DNA of 64,000 nt, taken from contig NZ_CP056032.1 in the NCBI RefSeq assembly GCF_013375035.1, forward strand, positions 2,092,001 through 2,156,000, in the 5' to 3' direction. The notes beneath the pieces were generated by a model. It worked only from the letters and a program-made list of their open reading frames with translations, searched no databases and was not told the DNA's origin. Below are positions 40,075-48,678 of this stretch, piece by piece (position 1 is the stretch's first letter; each line of letters starts with the position of its first letter). The position numbers and the translations under genes were made by a program. Source of the DNA: Spirosoma sp. KUDC1026 (GTDB taxonomy: Bacteria > Bacteroidota > Bacteroidia > Cytophagales > Spirosomataceae).

Positions 40075-41559
40075 TTAAGCCCGCTGGCCGCGTGTAGTCA
40101 GGAAATAGACAGGAATGCCCAGTCCGGCAATCAGCAGACCCATACCCGTGTTGAATGTCTTGGTATACAGCAGGATGCCGCAGATAGTCAGGCCGGCCAG
40201 CATGTAGAGGGCTGGAATGATCGGATAGCCAAAAGCGCGGTACGGCCGCTCGGCGTCTGGCTCTTTCCGACGCAGCACAAACAATCCACCAATCGTGACG
40301 ATGTAAAAGCAGAGAGACGTAAACGTGCAATAGTCGAGCAGGTCGCCGTAGGTGCCCGACAGGCAAAGCAGCGATGCCCAGAGGCACTGCAGCCACAACG
40401 CCCGGCCCGGTACGGCGTTCTTGTTCAGGTGGGACGCCTGCTTTAGAAACAAGCCATCCTGCGCCATCGCGTAATACAGCCGGGCACCCGCCAGAATCAG
40501 GCCGTTGTTGCAGCCGAAGGTCGATATCATGATGAGACCAGCCATAATGGCAACGGCTACGTTCCCGAAAATGGTTGACACCGCAGCCGTAGCAACCCGG
40601 TCAGCTTCCGCAAACTGAATTCCCCGTCCCAGAATATCTGTTGCCTCGGGAGAGCCTTTCAGCGGCAGGAGAGAGAGGTAGGAGATGTTCGCCAGGAAAT
40701 AAATTGTCGTAACCAGAAACGTGCCGAGGAACAGCGCCAGTGGAATGTTCCGGCGTGGGTTTTCGATTTCCCCCGCAATGAACGTAACGTTGTTCCAGGA
40801 ATCAGCGGAGAACAGTGAGCCGACCATCGACGTACCAAAGGCCAGCAGAAGTGCAACCCCGGCCAGCGGCATAACCGAACCATCGGCCGCCGTACTGGTA
40901 GCTGCCCAGGCATCGGTGAGGTTGGTCGATAGCAGGCCTGTTTTCAGACCGAGCGTAATCCCGATAACGATCAGCCCGACCAGAGCAATGATTTTTGTTG
41001 AGGTAAAAACGTTCTGGATTAGTTTCCCGCTCTGAACACCCCGGCTGTTGAGCCAGGTAAGCAGCACCAGGCTGCCAATGGCAAACAGGGAGCCCAGGGT
41101 AATTTTGACGGGGCCGAGCGTCAGTAAGACGTTTTCCGGGCCTAAGGCGGGAAAAAATACCGCCGTGTATTTTGTAAAAGCAACAGCCACAGCGGCAATG
41201 GTACCGGTCTGAATAACGGTAAAAACGGTCCAGCCGTAGACAAAACCCGTGAGCGGACCGAAGGCGCGCTGGATGTAAATATACTGACCACCGGCTTTGG
41301 GCATCATGCCCGCCAGCTCGCCGTAACTTAGTGCAGCCGCTATAGTCAATATACCCGTTAAGACCCACAGGGCCAGTAACCAGCCCGACGAACCCAGGTT
41401 GCGGGCCATGTCGGCCGAGACGATAAATACTCCGGAGCCAATCATGGTTCCGGAAACGATGAGCGTTGAATCGAGGAGGCTTAAGGAACGTTTAAACTCT
41501 GTTTTTTCTTCCAGGGTTGCTTGCACAGCATTTGGCGATTTAGAGGAACAATACGCCAA
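40075..41559 (-). CDS. APC family amino-acid permease
   Basis: Up to 494 residues with 12 predicted helices. The APC signature helix 1 is LIVSGTMIGSGVFIVSADMA, with the unwound GSG used for substrate backbone binding, followed by LSYGELAGMMPKAGGQYIYI and FNCN-like FGCNNGLILAGARLYYAMA. Proteins of this LAT-like subgroup import or exchange neutral amino acids. The start is uncertain: the frame opens with TTG at 41559, while a GTG at 41526 gives the N terminus MQATLEEKTEFKRSLSLLDS, closer to relatives; there is no in-frame ATG before the first helix. Single gene with its own terminator. Confidence 0.9.
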   Translation of the reverse strand: MAYCSSKSPNAVQATLEEKTEFKRSLSLLDSTLIVSGTMIGSGVFIVSADMARNLGSSGWLLALWVLTGILTIAAALSYGELAGMMPKAGGQYIYIQRAFGPLTGFVYGWTVFTVIQTGTIAAVAVAFTKYTAVFFPALGPENVLLTLGPVKITLGSLFAIGSLVLLTWLNSRGVQSGKLIQNVFTSTKIIALVGLIVIGITLGLKTGLLSTNLTDAWAATSTAADGSVMPLAGVALLLAFGTSMVGSLFSADSWNNVTFIAGEIENPRRNIPLALFLGTFLVTTIYFLANISYLSLLPLKGSPEATDILGRGIQFAEADRVATAAVSTIFGNVAVAIMAGLIMISTFGCNNGLILAGARLYYAMAQDGLFLKQASHLNKNAVPGRALWLQCLWASLLCLSGTYGDLLDYCTFTSLCFYIVTIGGLFVLRRKEPDAERPYRAFGYPIIPALYMLAGLTICGILLYTKTFNTGMGLLIAGLGIPVYFLTTRGQRA

Positions 41560-41613
41560 TAAGCATCCGAACGGCTAGAATTGCAAATAAAGTTTGGTGG
41601 ACTCCCGGCTTGC

Positions 41614-43959
41614 TTACCGGACTTCGATCTCATCGACCATAAGCTGTGCTTTCCGGCCGGGATACCGTAACCCAGCCGGTACGTTACCTACATTCCGGGC
41701 AATGATCCGAACATAACGGGCATTTGTCGGGTTGAACTCGAACGGAAGTCGGACAATGGCGCGTTTCCCTCCCTCGGCCGCGTTGGTATTGGTGGCCAGG
41801 ACCGAACGAAACGTCTTGCCGTCGTCCGAAACCGCGATGTCAACCAGTTTGGGCAGGCAGGTGTTTTTGGCGGTGTACTTGAGAAAGCCAACCAATACGG
41901 TTTTTACCGGCTGGGTTTTCCCCAGATCGATAATGGCCCCGAAATCACCGGCGAACGAAACGACATCAGCCACTTCGTAACCACCCATGCTGGCAACGGT
42001 TCCGTCGGTGAGCATACCCGCTTTGTCCGGACGTCCCGTAGTTGCCGGATAAAGCAACGTATAGGGCTTGCCGGTTGCCAGGGAAATCAGGTATTCTTTC
42101 TGAACTTTAGCCAGCTGGCTCAACGGGGTCTTATCCCGGAACGTAGCAGCCCGAACGGTTGTCGACTGGTTGAGTGGGAATGGCTTCTCGTACCGGGCTG
42201 ACTCGCTTGAAGGAACGCTTCCATCAGTCGTGTACCGAATGACGGGTGCCAGCGAATCGGCGGTCAGTGTGACCAGTACGTTGCCGTCAGCGGTTGGTTT
42301 CGCCGACGGCGTTACGTCCAGGATTGTTCGGGCGAAGTTGACCCGAAGGGCCGACAGACGGTCGAAATGGGCTAGCAGCCGCTTTTTGAACTCGTCATAA
42401 TTTTTGAGGCTGGGCGCGGTCCAGGCTACTTCGGCCAGGGCAGCCGCCCGGGGCCAGACGGCGTACTCCACCTCGTTCGGACTGGCCAGGTACTCCGTCC
42501 AGACATTACCCTGCGTACCCAGAATATGCCGGGCTTCGTCGGCTGGCATGTCGACGGGTGTCGGATTATAGGAATACACCATTGATAACGGCAATGACCC
42601 ACCAAAAGCCAGTGGTTCCTGACCCGGATCGCCCTGGTAATGGTCTAAGTAACAAAACTGCCCGGGTGTCATGATGACATCGTGGTGCTGGCGTGCTGCT
42701 TCCATACCGCCTTTGGTGCCGCGCCAACTCATCACCGTCGCGTTGGGTGAGAGCCCCCCCTCCAGAATTTCGTCCCAGCCGATAACCCGTCGTCCTTTGC
42801 TGGTTACGAATTTATCGATGCGGGTAATGAACCAGCTTTGTAGTTGATTCTCGTTCTTCAGTTTATGGCGCTTCATCAACTGTTGGCAAAACGCACTTTT
42901 CTTCCAGACCACTTTAGGGCATTCGTCACCGCCGATGTGAATGTACTGGCTGGGAAAGAGCGCCATTACTTCAATCAGTACGTCTTCCAGCAGCGAAAAC
43001 GTTTTTTCGGTGGGGCAAAAAACGTCATTGAAAACGCCCCATTTCGTTGCTGTTTGATACGGGCCTGGGGCGCAGGCCAGCTCGGGGTATGCCGCCAGAG
43101 CCGCCAGCGCGTGTCCTGGCATTTCGATTTCGGGTACTACGTTGATAAACTTGCTTGCCGCGTACCGAACCACTTCCCGTACGTCGTCCTGGGTGTAAAA
43201 ACCGCCATAGGGTTTGCCATCAAAGACCTGCGGGTCATAGTCGTCATAATGACCAATCAGGGTTTCGCGTCGTTGCGCGCCAACCTGCGTGAGTTTTGGA
43301 TACTTCTTGATTTCAATTCGCCAGCCCTGGTCGTCGGTGAGGTGCCAGTGGAAGTTGTTGAACTTATGCAGCGCCATCAGGTCGATATATCGCTTGATGA
43401 ACGACACCGGGAAAAAGTGACGACTGACATCCAGGTGCATGCCCCGGTACACGTAACGCGGCTGATCCTGAATGCGGCAGGCCGGTATGCGCCAACCCGG
43501 CAGCAGGTTTGTACCGATAGCCAGGGTATTTCCCAAAACAGCCGGAGGAAGGAGCTGGTAGAGCGTCTGAACAGCGTAGAAAAAGCCCTCGGGGCCTGCT
43601 GCCTCGATTATAAGCTGTTTTTCCGTTACGTCGAGCCGGTATCCTTCTTTACCCAGGGCAGTGTCAGTAACTGGCTGGAAGCGAATCTGACTGTCTGCTA
43701 CCTGCCCCGACCCCGCGTCCCGCACAGGAATACCAAGCCCACTGGTTCGATTGAGTTGATGAGCGAACGTATCGGCTACGGCTTTGGCCGTTTTCTGGGC
43801 GAACGGAACCAATATTACCGTATTCCGGGTCAGCATGAAAGCGCCGGAACGGGGTTCGAGCTGGGCAGGGCGCGGAATGATCGCGTATTGACTGGCCGAC
43901 TGGCTCTGACCGGAGAAAGTACAGCAGAGCAGAAATAGAAAGAAAAGACGAGCGTGCAT
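41614..43959 (-). CDS. Glycoside hydrolase family 20 beta-N-acetylhexosaminidase
   Basis: A 781-residue secreted enzyme (signal peptide to GQSQS). Domains: GH20b N-terminal domain (about 20-150), catalytic TIM barrel (about 155-510) with YRGMHLDVSRHF, HWHLTDDQGWRIEI and the catalytic Asp-Glu pair in HIGGDECPK, then a chitobiase-like C-terminal segment (VIRYTTDGSVPSSES) and a C-terminal F5/8 type C-like domain (RYVRIIARNVGNVP). It removes terminal GlcNAc or GalNAc from chitin fragments, glycoproteins or peptidoglycan pieces. It is periplasmic or surface-located; no SusCD pair accompanies it, so a wall-recycling or chitooligosaccharide role are both possible. Confidence 0.94.
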   Translation of the reverse strand: MHARLFFLFLLCCTFSGQSQSASQYAIIPRPAQLEPRSGAFMLTRNTVILVPFAQKTAKAVADTFAHQLNRTSGLGIPVRDAGSGQVADSQIRFQPVTDTALGKEGYRLDVTEKQLIIEAAGPEGFFYAVQTLYQLLPPAVLGNTLAIGTNLLPGWRIPACRIQDQPRYVYRGMHLDVSRHFFPVSFIKRYIDLMALHKFNNFHWHLTDDQGWRIEIKKYPKLTQVGAQRRETLIGHYDDYDPQVFDGKPYGGFYTQDDVREVVRYAASKFINVVPEIEMPGHALAALAAYPELACAPGPYQTATKWGVFNDVFCPTEKTFSLLEDVLIEVMALFPSQYIHIGGDECPKVVWKKSAFCQQLMKRHKLKNENQLQSWFITRIDKFVTSKGRRVIGWDEILEGGLSPNATVMSWRGTKGGMEAARQHHDVIMTPGQFCYLDHYQGDPGQEPLAFGGSLPLSMVYSYNPTPVDMPADEARHILGTQGNVWTEYLASPNEVEYAVWPRAAALAEVAWTAPSLKNYDEFKKRLLAHFDRLSALRVNFARTILDVTPSAKPTADGNVLVTLTADSLAPVIRYTTDGSVPSSESARYEKPFPLNQSTTVRAATFRDKTPLSQLAKVQKEYLISLATGKPYTLLYPATTGRPDKAGMLTDGTVASMGGYEVADVVSFAGDFGAIIDLGKTQPVKTVLVGFLKYTAKNTCLPKLVDIAVSDDGKTFRSVLATNTNAAEGGKRAIVRLPFEFNPTNARYVRIIARNVGNVPAGLRYPGRKAQLMVDEIEVR

Positions 43960-44012
43960 AACGTGACGGCTAATGCTGACCCGGACTGTCCGGCCAGATC
44001 AGCAGTCAAAAC

Positions 44013-44948
44013 TTAGTGGCCCAGTACTTTGGGGCCTTCCCGGTTGATTTCGGACACGTAGGCTTCGCTGGTGATGCCCACCGACAGGAAAGCCTGCTGC
44101 ATGGCGGCTCCAACGTGTTCGGCGGTTTCGACATCCCGGCTTAGGGCGAACATCGACGGACCCGAACCAGAAATGCTGCATCCCAGTGCACCGTTATCCA
44201 GAGCTGCCTGTTTGACTTCGTTAAATTCGGGAATCAGAATGGCGCGCACCGGCTCGATGATTACGTCGACCAGCGAGCGGCTGATGAGGTCGTAATCAGG
44301 CGTCATCAGCCCCGCAATCAGGCCCGCTACGTTACCCATTTGCGTAATGGTATTTTTCAGCGAGACCTCGTTTTTCAAAATGAAACGGGCGTCTTTCGTA
44401 TTTACCTCAATATCAGGGTGAACGATCGTGCAGTACAGCGATGCGGGTGTTTCGATGCGAATAACGTCCAGCGGCTGGTAACTCCGTACGACAACAAAGC
44501 CACCCAGCAGGGACGGCGCTACGTTGTCGGCGTGGGCCGAGCCACAGGCAATGCGTTCGCCTTCCATCGCAAATGGCAGAAGCTTCAGCGTGGGCAGGGG
44601 CCGGTCGAGGAGTTCGTTAATGGCAAAGACACCGGCCACGGCGCTGGCGGCACTGGAACCCAAACCGCTGCCCAGGGGCATCTGCTTCCGGAGAACCACG
44701 TCAACGCCTACGTCGGTACGGCCAATGTGCTTGAGGTAAGTCTGAATGGCAATGCCAGCCGTGTTTCGCTCTGTCTCGCGCGGCAGGCGGCCCTCATCGC
44801 CGATGATGTCGGTAATACGAACGCCGGGTGCGTCGCTGGTTGTCAGGGTAATCTGATCGCCGGGGTTGGCGACCGCGAAACCGAATATGTCAAACCCGCA
44901 GGCTACGTTAGCAACGGTGGCGGGAGCAAATACACTAATGGACTTCAC
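44013..44948 (-). CDS. thrB: Homoserine kinase
   Basis: A 311-residue GHMP kinase. The start is a GTG at 44948 giving MKSISVFAPATVANVACGFD, the conserved N terminus; the frame opens three codons earlier at a TTG. The ATP-binding motif is MPLGSGLGSSAASAVAG (P-x3-G-L-G-S-S-A-A), and the C-terminal GHMP motif is LGCSISGSGPSMFAL. It phosphorylates L-homoserine for threonine synthesis. In many Bacteroidota thrB is part of a thrA-thrB-thrC operon; here the flanking genes are a GH20 enzyme and a broken Uma2 gene, so the operon is split. Confidence 0.94.
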   Translation of the reverse strand: MKSISVFAPATVANVACGFDIFGFAVANPGDQITLTTSDAPGVRITDIIGDEGRLPRETERNTAGIAIQTYLKHIGRTDVGVDVVLRKQMPLGSGLGSSAASAVAGVFAINELLDRPLPTLKLLPFAMEGERIACGSAHADNVAPSLLGGFVVVRSYQPLDVIRIETPASLYCTIVHPDIEVNTKDARFILKNEVSLKNTITQMGNVAGLIAGLMTPDYDLISRSLVDVIIEPVRAILIPEFNEVKQAALDNGALGCSISGSGPSMFALSRDVETAEHVGAAMQQAFLSVGITSEAYVSEINREGPKVLGH

Positions 44949-45055
44949 GATTGGCAAAAAGCAACGAAGGAAAAGACAAGTTTAGCGCTTTCGGCTGGGA
45001 TTATCAACGAAATAGCGTTTGCCGGGAGAGGGATCGGCTGGTTTAGCTAATCAAC

Positions 45056-45518
45056 TCAGCTGTCCAGCCTGATTCCTTCCTGTTCCAGATACGCGCCGAT
45101 GTTGAACGTTTGCCCGTCGAGCAGTTCCAGATCCCGGTGCCAGTTCATGGTCAGCCAGGCATCAGCATTACGGTCGGCTACCATCACCTGTTGCGAATCC
45201 GTATATACCCAGATTACACGATCGGTGCCAAAATCGAGTAATTTCCGGGTTTTCAAGTTGACATAGTTTTTGTCTTCCGTTTTGGAAATATCGGCTTTCA
45301 CATCAATCTCAACCGCGACTTTGGCGGGTACGTTAGCGTAGCGCACATTGATCTTATCAGCTGTTAGCACGCTACGTTCGTAAATGGCCCTAATACTAGA
45401 GCGGTAGTCCGTCGAATATTTCATGCACTAATGATTCCAACGAAACGGCGACCGAAGTTGATTTGGTGGACGCTCGGTGCGGGCGTTTCTTAGGGTCGAG
45501 TGTTTGAGTCGGTTCCAT
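45056..45518 (-). pseudogene. Uma2-family (PD-(D/E)XK-like) gene, internally deleted and frameshifted
   Basis: The larger piece (ATG at 45424) encodes 122 residues that match the C-terminal half of Bacteroidota Uma2 proteins: YANVPAKVAVEIDVKADISK, TRKLLDFGTDRVIWVYTDSQ, WLTMNWHRDLELLDGQTFNI. The catalytic E-x-D and K residues of the nuclease-like fold are here, but the N-terminal half is missing. Just upstream, in another frame, an ATG at 45518 reads MEPTQTLDPKKRPHRASTKS followed by SLESLVHEIFDGLPL and a stop; relatives have (S/L)V-x-E-x-x-D-G-x-P-x-YY at this point. So an intact gene of about 190 residues has lost its middle (about 60-80 codons) and its frame. Uma2 function is not established. 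Confidence 0.65.
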
Positions 45519-45546
45519 AGTTGGCAAGATACGTAGTATGGTAAGA

Positions 45547-46113
45547 TTACCCCAGTCGTCGAACTAACAAACTGTTTACCAGTTCAAAGAGGGCCGTTGG
45601 TTTAACCGTTCGCCACTGGGGCAGGTCCAGCGTGCCGCCGAAGTTAATGTAGTAATCGAGGTGATACTTTTTCCATTCCTGCTCAATAAATTCGGGTGTA
45701 TGAATGGCCGCAATCCAGCCGTCTTCTACGTCTTCAAACCATTCCTCATAGTAAGAATCATCAGAGCCGTGAAAGTTGAGGATATTTTCGGCGATGAGAA
45801 CGAAATATTTGATGCCCTCATTCACCAGCACATCAACAACCTGCCGTTTCAGGTACATGATGTCGTTGTGCAGCGTATCGTTCCACTCGCCAAATAGCTC
45901 GATGACCGCAAACTGACGGTCGTAGTTGGCGTAGAGAATCTTACAGTAAAGGGTTTCTGAGCCGATTTCGTCCCAGAGTGGGTGAATGTAGTAGCCGTAG
46001 ATGTCGTTCTCGTACGACTGCATGTTGTATTCCCGTTCGTGGAACGGTGACCGATCATCTTCCGAAGCTGTATAGTATTTTTCCCAGCCGTAAAATGGTT
46101 CAATATCCTGCAT
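45547..46113 (-). CDS. Conserved-type hypothetical protein (188 aa)
   Basis: I place the start at the ATG at 46113 (MQDIEPFYGWEKYYTASEDD). The protein is acidic and very rich in Tyr, Trp, Phe and His, with no signal peptide or transmembrane helix. Segments such as FAVIELFGEWNDTLHNDIMY, KRQVVDVLVNEGIKYFVLIA and YYEEWFEDVEDGWIAAI suggest a compact alpha/beta cytoplasmic protein. I recognise no family. The evenly distributed aromatic residues and good codon use make it a real gene. It is on the same strand as the six-paralogue cluster but separated from it by a terminator. Confidence 0.7.
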   Translation of the reverse strand: MQDIEPFYGWEKYYTASEDDRSPFHEREYNMQSYENDIYGYYIHPLWDEIGSETLYCKILYANYDRQFAVIELFGEWNDTLHNDIMYLKRQVVDVLVNEGIKYFVLIAENILNFHGSDDSYYEEWFEDVEDGWIAAIHTPEFIEQEWKKYHLDYYINFGGTLDLPQWRTVKPTALFELVNSLLVRRLG

Positions 46114-46167
46114 AGCAATGCCAATGAAATAAGTTAGACAGGCAGCTTTGTCCCTACTTCTAAGATA

Positions 46168-46199
46168 CAAAAAATGGCCCGGATAGGAGCCATTTTTTG
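46168..46199. terminator. Terminator at the end of the six-paralogue cluster
   Basis: CAAAAAATGGC (46168-46178) pairs with GCCATTTTTTG (46189-46199), giving A/T tails on both strands. Confidence 0.75.
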
Positions 46200-46230
46200 T
46201 GCAGAATTACGAATGAAATAAGCCGCTGAA

Positions 46231-46581
46231 CTATGGATTACTCAACTGCCCTGATAAGGTGCGCAGTGCTGCTGATAAACCATCCAGCCGGGACGAAATA
46301 TCGCCTTCGGCGCCCATCAGCGTACTGAACTCCACCGTTTGGGTTGCCAGTGTATCGAGCAGTTGCCCGAGTTCGGCATTGTTGATCTGATCACTCTTCA
46401 ACTGTGTTTTTACCTGCTCCAGCGTCGTGGTGATATCACCGGCGTTGTCGGCCTGGTGCAACTGCTTCAGCCACTGATCCAGAATACCCAGACCGCTCTG
46501 AGGGGTTTCTTCGGTCTGATCTCCCTCCAGCAGGGTCATGGTTGAATCCAGCAGATCGGTTGATTCTTCGTGTGTAAGCAT
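46231..46581 (-). CDS. Tandem paralogue family, member 1 (116 aa)
   Basis: A 116-residue acidic, all-helical protein: TDLLDSTMTLLEGD, then PQSGLGILDQWLKQL, LEQVKTQLKS, LGQLLDTLATQTVEF and LDGLSAALRTLSGQL. These blocks occur in the same order and spacing in all six cluster members (T-L-x-L-h, P-x-x-G-h-x-L-h-x-x-W-h, L-x-x-L, h-x-x-L-L-x-x-L-A, L-x-x-h-x-x-x-L-x-x-h-S). No signal peptide or membrane helix. I do not recognise the family. It is the last gene of the cluster, one base after the stop of member 2, hence translationally coupled. Confidence 0.75.
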   Translation of the reverse strand: MLTHEESTDLLDSTMTLLEGDQTEETPQSGLGILDQWLKQLHQADNAGDITTTLEQVKTQLKSDQINNAELGQLLDTLATQTVEFSTLMGAEGDISSRLDGLSAALRTLSGQLSNP

Positions 46582-46582
46582 A

Positions 46583-46930
46583 TCAGAAGTGGTTGCTGAA
46601 TGTGCGTAATACGTCGGCCAGTTTTTTTATCTGCACCGACGTTGGATCGTCGACCGTTGGTTCATTGGCCAGGGTGGCCGTGTGACGGGCCATGTTAAGA
46701 AGCAGATGGCGGATTTGTTCAACGTTGGGCGAATCTGATTTTAATAAATCGCGCAGAGTCCCTACTTCGGCCAGTACCCGTTCGGCCCCTACATCGCCGG
46801 GAAGGGCGTTAAGCCAGCCTTCCAGCAGTAGAATGCCTTGATCCGGGGTAATATTTATCGTTGTACCATCCCCCAGCAAACCAAGGGTATCGGTTAACAT
46901 TCTGTGTTCAAGCGATGTGTTTGCTTCCAT
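46583..46930 (-). CDS. Tandem paralogue family, member 2 (115 aa)
   Basis: The ATG at 46930 gives 115 residues (MEANTSLEHRMLTDTLGLLG); an upstream in-frame TTG is less likely because members 1 and 3 begin similarly near MLTDTL/MLEDTL. Family blocks: TPDQGILLLEGWLNALPGD, VGTLRDLLKSDSPN, IRHLLLNMARHTATLA and IKKLADVLRTFSNHF. It is closest to member 3 in the MLxDTL start and the RTFS/RSFS end. Cytoplasmic, helical, function unknown. The stop is two bases from the start of member 1 and the start lies 51 bases after the stop of member 3. Confidence 0.75.
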   Translation of the reverse strand: MEANTSLEHRMLTDTLGLLGDGTTINITPDQGILLLEGWLNALPGDVGAERVLAEVGTLRDLLKSDSPNVEQIRHLLLNMARHTATLANEPTVDDPTSVQIKKLADVLRTFSNHF

Positions 46931-46981
46931 TGTGTAGTGAAATTTAAATCCTGCTCTTCCCTGCAACAGGGTTGAGTCAAC

Positions 46982-47326
46982 TTATAAAGAGTCGCTGAAG
47001 CTACGCAGCGCTTTTGCCAGCCGTTCCAGACTGCCCGTCCAGGTGCCTTCTGACGTTGGTGCTTCGGCAACCTGCTGGGTTTTGGTAGCTAACGTACCCA
47101 TCAGTGATTTGATCTGAGCCGCATCGGATGGTGTAGCCTGTAGTTCGTTCCGCAGGGCATTCAGGTCGTCCTTGAGATGGTCGATGTTAGGATCTCCCTG
47201 CATAGCCTGCAGCCAGCCATCAATCAGCATAACGCCCTGTGCTGGCGTAACCCCCTGCTGGTGACCATCCCGAAAAATAGTCAGTGTATCTTCGAGCATG
47301 CGCTCTTCCAGAATATTCGTTCCCAT
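46982..47326 (-). CDS. Tandem paralogue family, member 3 (114 aa)
   Basis: A 114-residue protein (MGTNILEERMLEDTLTIFRD). Family blocks: TPAQGVMLIDGWLQAMQGD, LNALRNELQATPSD, IKSLMGTLATKTQQVA and LERLAKALRSFSDSL. It is the first gene of the second half of the cluster; the 196 bases upstream contain a large hairpin but no gene, so it probably has its own promoter. Function unknown. The Trp in the second block is invariant in all six copies and lies on the hydrophobic side of a predicted helix. Confidence 0.75.
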   Translation of the reverse strand: MGTNILEERMLEDTLTIFRDGHQQGVTPAQGVMLIDGWLQAMQGDPNIDHLKDDLNALRNELQATPSDAAQIKSLMGTLATKTQQVAEAPTSEGTWTGSLERLAKALRSFSDSL

Positions 47327-47462
47327 GTGTATTTGCGTAATGTAGTAGACCGTAACGTATCGCTGCGCTGGATCGGACTAGCTTACCCAGCCTGACTCAA
47401 AACAGGGAAGGGCTACGGTTGTAAAGGAATAACTCAGGCCGAAATACTTTGTTCAGGTAAGA

Positions 47463-47515
47463 CCAAACCCGTCACCGAACCCGACTGGATAATCGGCGTT
47501 CGGTGACGGGTTTGG
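47463..47515. terminator. Strong hairpin dividing the paralogue cluster
   Basis: CCAAACCCGTCACCGAAC (47463-47480) is the exact reverse complement of 47498-47515, an 18-bp stem with a 17-base loop. It lies right after the stop of member 4 and splits the cluster into two three-gene units. Confidence 0.8.
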
Positions 47516-47522
47516 CTATTTT

Positions 47523-48272
47523 TTAGTACTGCGAGCGTCCCTGCGACTGGGCCGTTGCCGAATCACCGGTACCTCCCGATACGCCCATACCGCCAACGCT
47601 ACGTGACTCCGTGCGTCGTGCATCCGACGTATCAGCGCTCTGATTGTCCTCTTCTTTCGTATCGTCGGCGTCACCACTCCGGTAATCGCCTTCTTCCGTA
47701 TTATCGGGCTCGGCGTCAGTGGATGTTGTGGACTCGTTGCCACCATCGCTGCCCGTCGTGTCGTCCATACCGATGGAAGCTGCCGGGCCGTTGCTGGTTG
47801 TTCCGCCCGTCAGACGGGTGTCGCCCGTGCCGCTGTCAATAGCAGACGTACCTACCCCGCTATTTGTCGATTCACCACCTACAGTACTCGTCATAGGCGC
47901 CTGACTACCGGCCTGGGGCTGTTCGCCCGATCCACCCAACCGCTGGCTGAATCCTTCCAGCGAGTCGACTAACGGTTTCAGTTTTGTCTGTACGACCGAA
48001 TCGGCGGTGTCTGCTGCCTGTTTTGCCTGTTGGGCCAAATCCGTCAGAAGTTGCCGGATGTGGGAGCCGTCTGGCGAACCGTTGCGCAGTTCAGTACGTA
48101 GGTCGCCTAGTTTTGTTGTAATGGAATCGGCAGACTGCTCGTCGCTGGGCAGGGCGCTGATCCAGCTGTCAATCAATGTAATTCCGTCTATGGGAGAGAC
48201 ACTGACTGCGCTGCCGTTAAATGTATTAACGGTCGTATCTACCAGATTAAATGCGTGTTGGTCAATAGCCAT
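47523..48272 (-). CDS. Tandem paralogue family, member 4, with long disordered acidic tail (249 aa)
   Basis: The ATG at 48272 gives 249 residues. Residues 1-112 are the family domain (FNLVDTTVNTFNGS, SPIDGITLIDSWISALPSD, LGDLRTELRNGSPDG, IRQLLTDLAQQAKQAA, LVDSLEGFSQRLGG). From about 113 on the chain is Gly, Ser, Thr, Asp and Glu only, about 135 residues with no hydrophobic clusters: first Gly/Ser/Thr-rich, then strongly acidic (EPDNTEEGDYRSGDADDTKE), then Arg/Ser/Gly/Gln-rich at the end. No other copy has such a tail. It may be a scaffold or secreted form; there is no signal peptide. It ends the first three-gene unit. Confidence 0.75.
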   Translation of the reverse strand: MAIDQHAFNLVDTTVNTFNGSAVSVSPIDGITLIDSWISALPSDEQSADSITTKLGDLRTELRNGSPDGSHIRQLLTDLAQQAKQAADTADSVVQTKLKPLVDSLEGFSQRLGGSGEQPQAGSQAPMTSTVGGESTNSGVGTSAIDSGTGDTRLTGGTTSNGPAASIGMDDTTGSDGGNESTTSTDAEPDNTEEGDYRSGDADDTKEEDNQSADTSDARRTESRSVGGMGVSGGTGDSATAQSQGRSQY

Positions 48273-48285
48273 AACTAGCAAAGGT

Positions 48286-48666
48286 TTAGGATTCGGTAAT
48301 AGTAGCCGCTACCTGACGGTGCAGATTTTCCAGCGTAGCGACCAGTTGAGACAACTCTGTCTGCTCGGCGCTGGCTTCGGCTGCTTTCATTATTTTCTGG
48401 GTTTGATCGATCAAATCCTGCAGAATATCGGTAACTGCCGTTGGATCGGGGTCACCCTCAATCGTTTCGGTGTCGAGTTCAGCCCGAAGCTCTTCCAGCG
48501 TATCAGCCAGTTCATTGGTTGCGTCGGTTCCAGCCTCGTCGAGTCGGTCGAGCCACCGGTCAATAAACGCCAGGCCGTCCTGTGGTTCAATGTTGCTGAT
48601 GCCACTGTCAAACGCATTGACGGTTTCTTCGATGAGTGACGTCTGGTTTTGGTCCTGAGAAATCAT
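48286..48666 (-). CDS. Tandem paralogue family, member 5 (126 aa)
   Basis: A 126-residue, very acidic protein (MISQDQNQTSLIEETVNAFD). Family blocks: EPQDGLAFIDRWLDRLDEA, LEELRAELDTETIEG, VTDILQDLIDQTQKIM and LSQLVATLENLHRQV. It starts 12 bases after the stop of member 6 and its stop lies 13 bases before the start of member 4, so the three form an operon. It has a slightly longer linker between the third and fourth helices. Function unknown. Confidence 0.75.
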   Translation of the reverse strand: MISQDQNQTSLIEETVNAFDSGISNIEPQDGLAFIDRWLDRLDEAGTDATNELADTLEELRAELDTETIEGDPDPTAVTDILQDLIDQTQKIMKAAEASAEQTELSQLVATLENLHRQVAATITES

Positions 48667-48678
48667 AAGGCGTTGAGT

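Noticed and set aside
42844-43938. A 364-codon rightward frame.
   Set aside because: It is antisense to the GH20 gene, which has complete domains and catalytic residues; the antisense protein has no recognisable features.
45056-45424. Intact short Uma2-like gene.
   Set aside because: The missing N-terminal half is found in another frame directly upstream, so a disrupted gene is the better reading.
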